Part shown: in pieces, positions 45,199 to 59,423 of the stretch
How the letters are laid out: each line of letters begins with the position of its first letter
How positions within the stretch are numbered: the stretch's first letter is position 1
DNA from: Burkholderiales bacterium 70-64
Lineage (GTDB): Bacteria > Pseudomonadota > Gammaproteobacteria > Burkholderiales > Burkholderiaceae_E
Reading direction: 5' to 3'
NCBI GenBank assembly: GCA_001898645.1
Contig: MKUQ01000004.1
Location: 124,001-188,000, forward strand
Length of the DNA stretch: 64,000 nt
Notes under the pieces: model-generated
Database searches by the model: none
What the model saw: the letters and a program-made list of their open reading frames with translations, nothing else
Told to the model about the DNA's origin: nothing
Translations under genes and position numbers: made by a program

Positions 45199-45915
45199 AT
45201 GCACCGGATGGCCGCCGTCATCGTCACGGCCCGCGGCGACGCCGATCGCGCGCCGGCGGGCGCGCCCGATCCCGCCGGCGGGCACCGGCTCGGCCGCGAG
45301 GCCTTCGAGCGACCCACGCTGCACGTCGCGCGTGCGCTGCTCGGCAAGTACATCGTGGTGCGCGGCGACGACGGGTGGGAGCGCGCCGGCATGATCGCCG
45401 AGGTCGAGGCCTACCGCGGGCCGCGCGACCGCGCCGCGCACACCTGGGGCGGGCGCCGCACGGCGCGCGTCGAGCCGCTCTACGGCGAAGGCGGCACCGC
45501 CTACGTCTATCTCGTCTACGGCATCCACTGGCTGCTCAACTTCAGCACGGTGGGCGCGGGCATTCCCGAGGGCGTGCTGGTGCGCGGCATCGCCGCCGAT
45601 ACCGCGGACGGGCCGCGCGCGCTGCTCGGGCCGGGCAAGGTCACGCAATACCTCGGCATCGGCAAGCGCCTGGACGGCGTCGATGCCACCACCTCGCCGC
45701 TCATCCGCCTCGAGGACCGCGGCGTGCGCATCCCGGCGCGCCGCATCAGGAAGGGGCCCCGCGTCGGCATCGACTACGCCGGGCCGTACTGGGCGGCGCG
45801 CCACTGGCGCTTCTGGATCGACATCGCCGCACTCGCCGGCGGAGGCGGCAAGGCGCGCATGCGCCGCAATGCTGCCGCGGGTACGCCGGACGCGACACTC
45901 CCCGACGTTCCATGA
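45199..45915 (+). CDS. DNA-3-methyladenine glycosylase (AAG/MPG type)
   Basis: Base-excision repair glycosylase of 238 aa removing alkylated purines. Motifs: [30 protein letters not shown] with the catalytic Glu in [19 protein letters not shown], and [11 protein letters not shown]. The family Asn/His pattern fits. The ATG at 45199 has AGGAA nearby. The stop overlaps the next gene by 4 bp (ATGA), so repair enzyme and secreted protein are coupled. A second alkylation-repair gene, ogt, lies 7 kb downstream. Confidence 0.93.
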   Translation: MHRMAAVIVTARGDADRAPAGAPDPAGGHRLGREAFERPTLHVARALLGKYIVVRGDDGWERAGMIAEVEAYRGPRDRAAHTWGGRRTARVEPLYGEGGTAYVYLVYGIHWLLNFSTVGAGIPEGVLVRGIAADTADGPRALLGPGKVTQYLGIGKRLDGVDATTSPLIRLEDRGVRIPARRIRKGPRVGIDYAGPYWAARHWRFWIDIAALAGGGGKARMRRNAAAGTPDATLPDVP

Positions 45916-46817
45916 GGAAGGGGGCGGTACTGCTGGCGGTCGCGCTGGCATGGGCGAGCGCAGCTGCCGCGGCGCCCGTGGCGCCGCTCGGCGAGCGGCC
46001 GGCCTACCTGCAGGGCGCGCCGGGCCTGCCCCCCAACGCCTCGGCCATCGATCGCACGATCTGGGCGCCGGACCTCGACCGGGGCTACGTGCCGCAGGGC
46101 CTGGCCTGGGGCGGCGGCGCGCTCTACCTGTCGGCCTACCGCAGCGACGATCCGAAAGTCGGCACCGGGCCGTGCCGCCTGTTCCGCATCGATCCGGAGA
46201 GCGGCGACACGCTCGGGCGTTTCGACCTGCCCGCGGCATGCGGGCACGCGGGAGGGCTGGCCTGGCTGGGCGGCGGCGTGCTGCTCGTCTCGGACACGCG
46301 GCGCCTGTACCGCATCGACGCGGCAGCGGCCTTCGGCCCTGCCGGCGGGCCGCGGGCGGTGACGGCCAGCGTGGCGCTGGAGGGCAGCCTCAAAGGCTCG
46401 TTCGCCAGCTTCGACGGCAAGGCGCTGTTCGTCGGCACCTACAGCCGAGATACCGAGACGGCGAAAGGGTTTTTCCTCGCGCCTTCGGTCCTCGACGCGC
46501 CGGCCGGGGCGAGCCTGGACGAGACCGCTGCGCTGCGCGCCATCGCGCTGCCGGCGCACGCGCAGGGCGCTGTCTTCGACCGTGCCGGCAGGCTCTGGAT
46601 CAGCGCCGGCGGCAGCCGCTTCGGCCGGCTGTGCCGGCTCGACGACACCGACGGCGAGGCGGCAGTCTGCTACGCGACGGCCGCAGGCGTCGAGGGCCTC
46701 GCCTTCGACGACCGCGGCCGCCTGTGGGCAGTCTCCGAGGCCGGGTCGCTGCGCTGGCGCAACTGGCCCGCCACCTTCCCGCTGCTTTTCCGCCTCGATC
46801 CGGACCGGCTGCGCTGA
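45912..46817 (+). CDS. Secreted beta-propeller-like protein of unknown function
   Basis: A 301-aa protein with a Sec signal peptide ([16 protein letters not shown], cleavage near AAA-AP). The mature part has repeated [20 protein letters not shown] and [10 protein letters not shown] segments, as in SMP-30/gluconolactonase-like or NHL propellers. Cysteines occur in pairs (GPCRLFR, LPAACGH, RLCRLD, AVCYAT), consistent with periplasmic disulfides. Translationally coupled to the glycosylase gene. No catalytic residue can be assigned. Confidence 0.65.
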   Translation: MRKGAVLLAVALAWASAAAAAPVAPLGERPAYLQGAPGLPPNASAIDRTIWAPDLDRGYVPQGLAWGGGALYLSAYRSDDPKVGTGPCRLFRIDPESGDTLGRFDLPAACGHAGGLAWLGGGVLLVSDTRRLYRIDAAAAFGPAGGPRAVTASVALEGSLKGSFASFDGKALFVGTYSRDTETAKGFFLAPSVLDAPAGASLDETAALRAIALPAHAQGAVFDRAGRLWISAGGSRFGRLCRLDDTDGEAAVCYATAAGVEGLAFDDRGRLWAVSEAGSLRWRNWPATFPLLFRLDPDRLR

Positions 46818-46905
46818 CCTTGCGGCCAGACAGGTTGCGCGGATCCCGCGTGTACCATTCGGCTTTCCCCGACGAGGTCCGTCACCAGGAGGAACCAGCA
46901 ACGTG

Positions 46906-48438
46906 ATGCGCCTCTGCGAAGGGCCGAGCACGCCGTTCGCCGCAGTCGCCCTGGGGGCGGCGCTGCTGGCCGGCTGTGCCAGCGGGCCCGACTTCCATAC
47001 ACCGCCGGCGCCTGCCGCCGAGCGCTATACCGCCCAGACGCTGCCCGCCGAAACGGCGGCCGCGCCCGGGCCGGCCGGACAGGCGCAGCGCTTCGTGAGC
47101 GGCCGGGACATCCCCGGCGAGTGGTGGACGCTGTTTCGCTCCGAGCCGCTCGACCGGCTGATCCGCCAGGCGCTCGCCGACAGCCCGACGCTGGCGGCGG
47201 CCCAGGCCACCCTGCGCCAGGCGCAGGAGGAGCTGCGCGCGGGCTCGAGCGCACTCTTTCCCCAGGTCGATGCCGGCGTCGGCGCCGCGCGCCAGCGCGC
47301 CAACGTACCCACGCCCACCGATCCGCGCGCCACGGGCGTGTTCAACCTCTACAACGCCTCGGTGCAGGTCTCGTACACGCTCGACGTCTTCGGCGGCGTG
47401 CGGCGCCAGATCGAGGCGCTGCAGGCCCAGGCCGATTACCAGGACGACCAGCTCGAGGCCGCCCATCTCGCGCTCACCGCCAACCTGGTGACCACCGCCG
47501 TGCAGGAGGCCGCGCTGCGCGCGCAGCGGGCGGCCACGCAGGACATCGCCGCCATCCAGCAGAAGCAGCTCGATCTCGTCGAGCGGCGCTTCCAGCTCGG
47601 CGGCATCGCGCGCAGCGAGGTGCTCGCGCAGCAGGCGCTGCTCGCGCAGACGCGCGCCGCGCTGCCGGGGATCGAGCGCAGCCTGGCGCAGACGCGCCAT
47701 CGGCTGGCGGTGCTCGCCGGCCGGCTGCCCGATGCCGCCGACCTCCCCGAGTTCACGCTCGAATCGCTGCAGCTGCCGGTCGAGCTGCCGGTGAGCGTGC
47801 CCTCGGCCCTGGTGCGCCAACGCCCCGACATCCGCGCCGCCGAGGCGCTGCTGCATTCGGCCAATGCGCTGGTCGGCGTGGCCACCGCGAACCTGTACCC
47901 GCAGATCACGCTCTCGGGCAGCTACGGCTTCGCCGCGACCAGCCCGGGCCGGCTGTTCGACGGCAATTCGGTGCTGTGGAGCGCCGGCGCCTCGCTGCTG
48001 CAGCCGCTGTTCCACGCCGGGCAGCTCGATGCGCGGCGCGCCGCCGCCGTGGCCGCGCACGATGCCGCCGCTGCGCAGTACCGTTCCACCGTCCTGCTCG
48101 CCTTCCAGAACGTCGCCGATACGCTGCGTGCGCTGGAGGCCGACGCGCTCACCCTGCAGGCGCAGGCCGAGGCCGAGGCCACCGCCCGCGCCAGCCTCGA
48201 CCTGGCCACGCGCCAGTACCAGCTCGGAGCCACCAGCTCGCTGGCCGTGCTCGATGCCCAGCGCCAGTACCAGCAGGCGCGCGTCGCGCTGGTGCAGGCG
48301 CAGGCAGCGCGCCATGCCGATACCGCCGCCCTGTTCCAGGCGATGGGCGGCGGCTGGTGGAACCGTCCCGATCGCGTGGCCGAGGCGCGCGACCGGCCGG
48401 CCGCCGAAACCCGGCGTCCGAATCGAACCGAACCGTGA
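46906..48438 (+). CDS. Outer-membrane efflux lipoprotein, NodT/OprM family
   Basis: Outer-membrane channel of 510 aa for the RND pump that follows. The lipobox LLAGCASG gives Cys at about residue 25. Landmarks: WWTLFRSEPLDRLI, QVSYTLDVFGGVRRQIEA, RQRPDIRAAEALL, and the repeated half-motif ending in TSSLAVLDAQRQY. Two outer-membrane-factor domains of TolC type are complete. AGGAGG at 46887-46892 suits a GTG at 46903 slightly better than the ATG at 46906; the difference is one residue. No regulator gene is adjacent. Confidence 0.92.
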   Translation: MRLCEGPSTPFAAVALGAALLAGCASGPDFHTPPAPAAERYTAQTLPAETAAAPGPAGQAQRFVSGRDIPGEWWTLFRSEPLDRLIRQALADSPTLAAAQATLRQAQEELRAGSSALFPQVDAGVGAARQRANVPTPTDPRATGVFNLYNASVQVSYTLDVFGGVRRQIEALQAQADYQDDQLEAAHLALTANLVTTAVQEAALRAQRAATQDIAAIQQKQLDLVERRFQLGGIARSEVLAQQALLAQTRAALPGIERSLAQTRHRLAVLAGRLPDAADLPEFTLESLQLPVELPVSVPSALVRQRPDIRAAEALLHSANALVGVATANLYPQITLSGSYGFAATSPGRLFDGNSVLWSAGASLLQPLFHAGQLDARRAAAVAAHDAAAAQYRSTVLLAFQNVADTLRALEADALTLQAQAEAEATARASLDLATRQYQLGATSSLAVLDAQRQYQQARVALVQAQAARHADTAALFQAMGGGWWNRPDRVAEARDRPAAETRRPNRTEP

Positions 48439-48451
48439 CCGATCTCCAGCG

Positions 48452-49627
48452 ATGAACGCGGAAACCCCGACCGGAAAGAAGAAGAAGCCCTCCATGACCA
48501 GGCGGATGATCATCATGCTGGTCGTGGTGGCCGTGGTGGCGGGCGCCATCGTCGGGTTCAACGCCTTCAAGGCGCGCATGATCCGGCAGTTCATGGCGAG
48601 CAACGCCGCGCCGCCGGCCACCGTCACCACGCTGACCGCCGAGGTGCAGGAATGGCAGCCGCAGATCGCCGCGGTGGGCAGCCTGCGTGCGGTACGCGGC
48701 GTGGACGTCACCACCGAGATCGCCGGCATGGTGCGCAGCCTGCACTTCAGGTCGGGCGACGAGGTCAAGGCCGGCCAGCTCCTGGTGCAGCTCAACGCCG
48801 ATGCCGACGCGGCCCAGCTGCGCTCGCTGCAGGCCGCTGCCGACCTGGCCGCGAGCGTGCTCGAGCGCGATCGCGCCCAGCTCGCCGCCCAGGCCATCAG
48901 CCAGGCGCAGGTCGATGCCGACGTGGCCGACCTGGCGAGCAAGCGCGCGCTGGTCGCCCAGCAGCAGGCCACCCTGGAGAAGAAGTCGATCCGCGCGCCG
49001 TTCGCCGGCAAGATCGGCATCACCACGGTGAACCCCGGGCAGTACCTGAATCCCGGCGACAAGATCGTGACGCTGCAGGCGCTCGATCCGGTGTACGCCG
49101 ACTTCAGCCTGCCGCAGCGCCAGGCGGTGGACATCGCCGTCGGGCAGGTGGTCAGCGTCGCCAGCGACGCCCATCCGGAGGACCGCTTCGCCGGACGCGT
49201 CAACGCCATCGATCCGCGCATCGACACCGCCACCCGCAACCTGATGATCGAGGCCGCCGTGCCCAATCCGCGGCGCGCGCTGGTGCCCGGCATGTTCGTC
49301 GACGTGCGCATCGACACCGGCGAGAAGAAGCGCTACCTCACCGTGCCGCAGACGGCGATCACCTTCAACCCCTACGGCGCGACGGTGTTCCTCGCCCAGG
49401 ACAGCGGCAAGAAGGATGCGCAGGGCAACCCGGTGCTGGAGGCGCGGCAGGTGTTCGTCAAGCCCGGGCCCACGCGCGGCGACCAGGTCGCGATCCTCGA
49501 CGGCCTGGAACCCGGCGCCACGGTGATCACCAGCGGCCAGCTCAAGCTCAAGAACGGCACGCCGCTGGTCGTGAACAACGAGGTGGTCCCGGCCAACGAC
49601 CCCAACCCCCGGCCGCGCGACGAGTGA
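48452..49627 (+). CDS. RND efflux periplasmic adaptor (HlyD/MFP family)
   Basis: Membrane-fusion protein of 391 aa. It has a basic N-terminus with a single transmembrane anchor (about residues 20-40), no lipobox, then a lipoyl half (GSLRAVRGVDVTTEIAGMV), a short hairpin coiled coil (about 130-175), and IRAPFAGKIGITTVNPGQYL. The C-terminal beta-barrel and membrane-proximal domains follow. The start is 14 bp after the NodT-like gene, and the permease follows after 16 bp. Confidence 0.93.
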   Translation: MNAETPTGKKKKPSMTRRMIIMLVVVAVVAGAIVGFNAFKARMIRQFMASNAAPPATVTTLTAEVQEWQPQIAAVGSLRAVRGVDVTTEIAGMVRSLHFRSGDEVKAGQLLVQLNADADAAQLRSLQAAADLAASVLERDRAQLAAQAISQAQVDADVADLASKRALVAQQQATLEKKSIRAPFAGKIGITTVNPGQYLNPGDKIVTLQALDPVYADFSLPQRQAVDIAVGQVVSVASDAHPEDRFAGRVNAIDPRIDTATRNLMIEAAVPNPRRALVPGMFVDVRIDTGEKKRYLTVPQTAITFNPYGATVFLAQDSGKKDAQGNPVLEARQVFVKPGPTRGDQVAILDGLEPGATVITSGQLKLKNGTPLVVNNEVVPANDPNPRPRDE

Positions 49628-49643
49628 AGGGGGCGGCGCGGCC

Positions 49644-52600
49644 ATGCACTTCACCGATCTGTTCATCCGCAAACCGGTCATCGCCGGCGTCATCAGCCTG
49701 CTGATCCTGGTGCTCGGCCTGAGGTCGCTGTTCGGCCTGCCGGTGGGCCAGTATCCGAAGACCGAGAACGCCGTCGTGACGGTGACCACGACCTACTTCG
49801 GCGCCGACGCGCAGACCATCGCCGGCTTCATCACCCAGCCCCTCGAGGCGGCCATCGCGCAGGCGCAGGGCATCGACTACCTGTCGTCCACCAGCGTGAG
49901 CGGCGTGTCCACCATCACCGCCACGCTGCGCCTGAACTACGACGCCAACCGCGCGCTCACCCAGATCAACACCCAGGTCGCCTCGGTCAGGAACCAGCTG
50001 CCGCCGCAGGCCCAGCAGCCGGTGCTCACGGTGGAGGTCGGCCAGACCACCGACGCCATGTACCTGGGCTTCTACAGCGACGTGCTGCCCTCGAACAACG
50101 TCACCGACTACCTGCTGCGGGTGGTCAAGCCCAGGCTCGACGCGCTGCCGGGCGTGCAGACGGCCGAGATCCTCGGGGCGCGCCAGTTCGCGCTGCGCGC
50201 CTGGCTCGATCCCGACCGCATGGCGGCCCACGGCGTCGCGGCCAGCGACGTCTACACGGCGCTGGCGGCCAACAACTACCTGGCGGCGCTGGGCAACACC
50301 CGCGGCCAGATGGTGACCGTGGCGCTCACCGCCGGCACCGACCTGCATACCCTGGAAGACTTCCGCCAGCTCGCGATCAAGCAGAGCGGCGACGCCATCG
50401 TGCGCCTGCAGGACGTCGCCAACGTGACCCTGGGCGCGGAGAACTACGACTTCGGGGTCGCCTTCGGCGGCAAGGAGTCGGTGTTCATCGGCATCAAGGT
50501 GGCGCCCGACGCCAACATCCTCGACGTGGCCGCCAGCGTGCGCGACGCCTTCCCGTCGATCCAGGCGCAGCTGCCGACCGGGCTGTCGGGGCAGATCGCC
50601 TACGACGCCACCGACTTCATCAACACCTCGATCAAGGAGGTGGTCAAGACGCTGCTCGAGGCGCTGCTCATCGTCACCGTCGTGATCTACCTGTTCCTGG
50701 GCACGCTGCGCGCGGTGATCGTGCCGGTGATCGCGATGCCGCTGTCGCTGATCGGCGCCTTCTTCATCATGCTGGTGCTGGGCTACACCATCAACCTGCT
50801 CACCCTGCTCGCGCTGGTGCTCGCCATCGGGCTGGTGGTCGACGACGCCATCATCGTGGTCGAGAACGTCGACCGACACATGAAGGAGGAGGGCAAGACG
50901 CCGCTGCAGGCGGCGCTGCTGGCCGCGCGCGAGCTGGGCGGGCCGATCCTCGCGATGACCGTGGTGCTGGTGGCGGTGTACGTACCGATCGGCTTCCAGG
51001 GGGGGCTCACCGGGGCGCTGTTCACCGAGTTCGCCTTCACGCTGGCGGCCGCCATCACCGTTTCGGCGGTGATCGCGCTCACTCTGTCGCCGATGATGTG
51101 CTCGCGCTTCTTCAGCGCGGAGCAGGAGAGCGGCCGCTTCGTGCGCTTCATCGACCGCCAGTTCGACCGGCTGCACCGGGGCTACGAGCGGATGCTGCAC
51201 GGCACGCTCGACACCTGGGTGGTGCCGGTGGTCATGGGCGCGCTGCTGCTCGGGGTGCTGGTCTACCTGTTCCAGACCTCCCAGTCGGAGCTGGCGCCCG
51301 AGGAAGACCAGGGCATCGTGCTGGCGCAGATCCAGGGCGCACCCGACGCCACGCCGCAGCAGATGCAGACCTACGCCCACCAGGTCTTCGAGATCGCCAG
51401 CTCGCTGCCCGAATACCACCAGATGTTCCAGCTCACCGGCGTGCCGGCCATCAACGCCGGCATCGGCGGGGCGATCTTCAAGCCCTGGGACCAGCGCAGC
51501 CGCAGCGCCGCCGAGCTGCAGCAGGTGCTGCAGAAGGAGTGGAACTCGATCGCCGGGGCGCGCGTGGCGGCGTTCCAGTTCCCGCCGCTGCCGGGCGCGC
51601 GCGGGCTGCCGGTGCAGGTGGTGATCAACACCACCGAGGACTTCACCGCCCTGGATGAAGTGGCGCAGGCAGTGGTCCGCAAGGCCAGCGAGAGCGGCAT
51701 GTTCTTCTTCGTCGATTCCGACCTGAAGATCGACAAGCCGCAGGTCACCGTGGTCCCCGAGCGCGACAAGATCGCCGCCCTCGGGCTCACCCAGCAGGAC
51801 GTCGGCAGCGCGCTGGGCGCGGCGCTGGGCGGCGGCTACGTGAACTACTTCTCGATCGCGGGCCGCTCGTACAAGGTCATTCCGCAGGTGCAGCAGGTCG
51901 ATCGCCTGAACCCCGACCAGGTGCTCGACTACTACATCCGCACCCCGGGCGGGAAGGTGATCCCCGCGTCCACCGTGGCGACGCTGCGCCACCAGGTGGT
52001 GCCGCAGTCGATCAATCACTTCCAGCAGCTGAACTCGGCCACCATCTCGGGCGTGACCGCGCCCGGCGTCTCGCAGGGTCAGGTGCTGACCTTCCTGCGC
52101 GACGCCGTGCAGGAGGCGGCGCCCAGCGGCTACTCGGTGGATTACGCGGGGCCGTCGCGCCAGTTCATGCAGGAGTCGGGCGGCTTCCTGGTGACGCTGA
52201 TGTTCGCCGTGATCATCGTGTTCCTGTCGCTCGCCGCGCTGTTCAACAGCTTCCGCGACCCGGTGGTGATCCTGGTGTCGGTGCCGATGGCCCTGTTCGG
52301 CGCGATGCTGTTCATCAACCTCGGCTTCTCCTCGCTGAACATCTATACCCAGGTGGGTCTGGTCACGCTGATGGGACTGATCAGCAAGCACGGCATCCTG
52401 ATCGTGCAGTTCGCCAACGACATGCAGCGCCACGGCATGCCCAAGCGCGAGGCGATCGAGCATGCCTCCGCGGTGCGCCTGCGCCCGATCCTGATGACCA
52501 CCGCCGCCATGGTGCTCGGCGTCGTGCCGCTGGTGATCGCCTCGGGCGCCGGCGCGGCGGGGCGGCATGCGATGGGGCTGGTGATCTTCACCGGCCTGTC

Positions 52601-52754
52601 GATCGGCACGCTGTTCACGCTGTTCGTGGTGCCGGCGATGTACATGTTCCTGGCCGCCGACCACGCCCGCGAGCGCGCCGCGCAGGCGGGCGACGCGGAC
52701 GCCGGCGATGGCGGCGCGGCGGGCGCGGGCGGCCCGACGCAGGCGTCGACATGA
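49644..52754 (+). CDS. RND efflux permease, HAE1 family
   Basis: Inner-membrane proton/drug antiporter of 1036 aa with twelve expected membrane segments and two large periplasmic loops. The proton-relay pair is in GLVVDDAIIVVENVDRH (TM4), and the TM10-12 region shows GLISKHGILIVQFAND. Opening residues FTDLFIRKPVIAGV are usual in this family. The group resembles MexK/MdtB-like pumps; substrate is unknown. The stop overlaps the ogt start by 4 bp (ATGA). Confidence 0.94.
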   Translation: MHFTDLFIRKPVIAGVISLLILVLGLRSLFGLPVGQYPKTENAVVTVTTTYFGADAQTIAGFITQPLEAAIAQAQGIDYLSSTSVSGVSTITATLRLNYDANRALTQINTQVASVRNQLPPQAQQPVLTVEVGQTTDAMYLGFYSDVLPSNNVTDYLLRVVKPRLDALPGVQTAEILGARQFALRAWLDPDRMAAHGVAASDVYTALAANNYLAALGNTRGQMVTVALTAGTDLHTLEDFRQLAIKQSGDAIVRLQDVANVTLGAENYDFGVAFGGKESVFIGIKVAPDANILDVAASVRDAFPSIQAQLPTGLSGQIAYDATDFINTSIKEVVKTLLEALLIVTVVIYLFLGTLRAVIVPVIAMPLSLIGAFFIMLVLGYTINLLTLLALVLAIGLVVDDAIIVVENVDRHMKEEGKTPLQAALLAARELGGPILAMTVVLVAVYVPIGFQGGLTGALFTEFAFTLAAAITVSAVIALTLSPMMCSRFFSAEQESGRFVRFIDRQFDRLHRGYERMLHGTLDTWVVPVVMGALLLGVLVYLFQTSQSELAPEEDQGIVLAQIQGAPDATPQQMQTYAHQVFEIASSLPEYHQMFQLTGVPAINAGIGGAIFKPWDQRSRSAAELQQVLQKEWNSIAGARVAAFQFPPLPGARGLPVQVVINTTEDFTALDEVAQAVVRKASESGMFFFVDSDLKIDKPQVTVVPERDKIAALGLTQQDVGSALGAALGGGYVNYFSIAGRSYKVIPQVQQVDRLNPDQVLDYYIRTPGGKVIPASTVATLRHQVVPQSINHFQQLNSATISGVTAPGVSQGQVLTFLRDAVQEAAPSGYSVDYAGPSRQFMQESGGFLVTLMFAVIIVFLSLAALFNSFRDPVVILVSVPMALFGAMLFINLGFSSLNIYTQVGLVTLMGLISKHGILIVQFANDMQRHGMPKREAIEHASAVRLRPILMTTAAMVLGVVPLVIASGAGAAGRHAMGLVIFTGLSIGTLFTLFVVPAMYMFLAADHARERAAQAGDADAGDGGAAGAGGPTQAST

Positions 52755-53365
52755 GCGCGCACCCGGCTGCCGTCGAGCGTGGCGCGCCCGCCGGCGCCCG
52801 TGCGCGGACGGCGAGCGGCTGCACGCTGTTCGACACTCCGATCGGGCGCTGCGGCGTCGCCTGGGGCGCGCGCGGCATCGTCGCGGTGCAGCTGCCCGAG
52901 GCCGACGACGCGCGCACCCGCGCGCGCCTGCTGCACGGCCTGGGACGGGTGCCCGATGAGGCGCCGCCGCCGTCCGTGCGCAGCGCCATCGTGCGCATCG
53001 TGGCGCTGCTGCACGGCGAGCGCGACGACCTGCGCGACATCGTGCTCGACATGACCGGGGTGCCGCCGTTCCACCAGCGCGTCTACGCAGTGACGCGTGC
53101 CATCGATCCGGGACTCACCCTCACCTACGGCGAAGTCGCCGCCCGGCTGGGCGAGCCGGGCGCTGCGCGCGCCGTCGGCAGGGCATTGGGCCTGAACCCC
53201 TACGCCCCGGTGGTGCCGTGCCACCGCGTGCTGGCCGCCGGCGGCCGGCCGGGGGGCTTCTCGGCGCTGGGCGGTGCGGCCACCAAGCTGCGCATGCTGC
53301 GCATCGAGGAGGCGTGCACCGGCGCCGCCGACCTCTTTCATACGGTTTCGCGTTCGCCCGCATAA
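52751..53365 (+). CDS. ogt: Methylated-DNA-protein-cysteine methyltransferase
   Basis: Suicide repair protein of 204 aa moving the alkyl group from O6-alkylguanine to its own cysteine. The active site is VVPCHRVL with Cys157. The DNA-binding motif LTYGEVAARLGEPGAARAVG and NPYAPVV precede it. The ATG overlaps the RND permease stop by 4 bp, so repair and efflux are coupled. The final nine codons form one arm of a long palindrome (53340-53444). Confidence 0.94.
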   Translation: MSAHPAAVERGAPAGARARTASGCTLFDTPIGRCGVAWGARGIVAVQLPEADDARTRARLLHGLGRVPDEAPPPSVRSAIVRIVALLHGERDDLRDIVLDMTGVPPFHQRVYAVTRAIDPGLTLTYGEVAARLGEPGAARAVGRALGLNPYAPVVPCHRVLAAGGRPGGFSALGGAATKLRMLRIEEACTGAADLFHTVSRSPA

Positions 53366-53443
53366 CCGCGTTGGGGCGCCTTGCCGTGCTGCAGCACTGT
53401 CTGCGGCGCCCCGCCTTGTTCTGCGGACGAACGCGAAACCGTA

Positions 53444-53444
<1 letters not shown>
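53340..53444. repeat. 105-bp nested palindrome between ogt and acnA
   Basis: Outer arms ATACGGTTTCGCGTTCG (53340-53356) and its exact reverse complement (53428-53444), 17 bp each. Inside are GGGGCGCC (53373-53380) with GGCGCCCC (53405-53412), and GTGCTGCAGCAC (53386-53397) at the centre. All three share nearly the same centre, so the whole could fold as one imperfect hairpin. The left arm encodes the last residues of ogt; the right arm ends at the stop codon of convergent acnA. Probably a bidirectional terminator or a small palindromic element. Confidence 0.8.
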
Positions 53445-56371
<2,927 letters not shown>

Positions 56372-56414
56372 GTGCGGCACCTCCCGTCGAAGAGGCGAGG
56401 CGCCGCGCCGGGCC

Positions 56415-58571
<2,157 letters not shown>

Positions 58572-58575
<4 letters not shown>

Positions 58576-58985
58576 CCGCCGCCGCGCGTGCGCCGCGCGT
58601 TCGGGAGGACGAGATCGAGTTCACCGCGATCCGCGCCCAGGGCGCGGGCGGCCAGAACGTCAACAAGGTCTCCAACGCGGTGCAGCTGCGCTACTGCATC
58701 CACGCCGGCTCGCTGCCCGAGCGTCTCAAGCAGCGGCTGCTGGCCCTGGAAGACCGGCGCATCTCGGGCGACGGCATCGTCGTCATCAAGGCCCAGCGCT
58801 TCCGCAGCCTGGAGAAGAACCGCGCCGATGCGATCGCCCGCCTGCAGGCGCTGCTCGATCTGGCTGCCTACGAAGCGCCGGCGCGGCGCCCGACGCAGCC
58901 GACGCGGGCGGCGCGTGCCAGGCGGGTCGACGAGAAGGTGCAGCGCGGCCAGGTCAAGGTGCTGCGGCGCCGGGTGTCGGAGTAA
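58572..58985 (+). CDS. arfB: Alternative ribosome-rescue peptidyl-tRNA hydrolase ArfB
   Basis: Rescue factor of 137 aa that frees stalled ribosomes. The catalytic GGQ is at residues 26-28 in GAGGQNVNKVSNAV. The basic C-terminal tail (RAARARRVDEKVQRGQVK) is the part that enters the mRNA channel. GTG start at 58572 overlaps the upstream stop by 4 bp. Length and tail separate it from RF1/RF2. Confidence 0.93.
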
Positions 58986-59105
58986 GGGGGGCGGAGCAGG
59001 GAGCCGGCAGGGCACCGGAGCGGGGCTGCGGTGGCGCCCCGGCGCAAGAGTCGCGACAATAGCGGTTGGCACGATCGCCGCCGCAACGCATGGGAGGATC
59101 ACGCA

Positions 59106-59288
59106 TTGGCAAAACCGAACTACGCATACGCGAAACGACAGCGCGAGCTGGCCAAGAAACAGAAGAAGGAAGAAAAGCTCAAGCGCAAGGCGGAACAGCC
59201 CGAGGAGACCGGCTCGGAAGCGCCCGCCGACGGGCAGCCCGGCGAAGCCGGCGGCGAGGCACCGGACGAGGCGCCTCCGCGCGAGTGA
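59106..59288 (+). CDS. Small charged conserved protein
   Basis: A 60-aa protein beginning MAKPNYAYAKRQRELAKKQK, a pattern I recognise from short uncharacterised betaproteobacterial proteins. Residues 1-35 are Lys/Arg-rich and probably helical, and residues 36-60 are Glu/Pro/Gly-rich. Start is a TTG at 59106 with GGGAGGA 5-10 bases upstream. Its function is unknown; the basic half suggests nucleic-acid or ribosome contact. Confidence 0.7.
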   Translation: MAKPNYAYAKRQRELAKKQKKEEKLKRKAEQPEETGSEAPADGQPGEAGGEAPDEAPPRE

Positions 59289-59322
59289 TACCGCTTCGCA
59301 TTCGATAAACAAGACATGACCC

Positions 59323-59353
59323 TCATCCACGGACTTCGAGGGGTCGTGGATGA
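59323..59353. terminator. Hairpin between convergent genes
   Basis: TCATCCACG (59323-59331) and CGTGGATGA (59345-59353) form a perfect 9-bp inverted repeat with a 13-base loop. It is 35 bases after the small-protein gene and 71 bases from the end of the convergent lipoprotein gene. No strong T-tract. Confidence 0.5.
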
Positions 59354-59423
59354 AGGACGCCCTCGGGCAGGGGCCGGCCGCGCTCGAGCCAGGGCCCTGC
59401 CGGTCGGGCAGGCCGCCGGCGCC

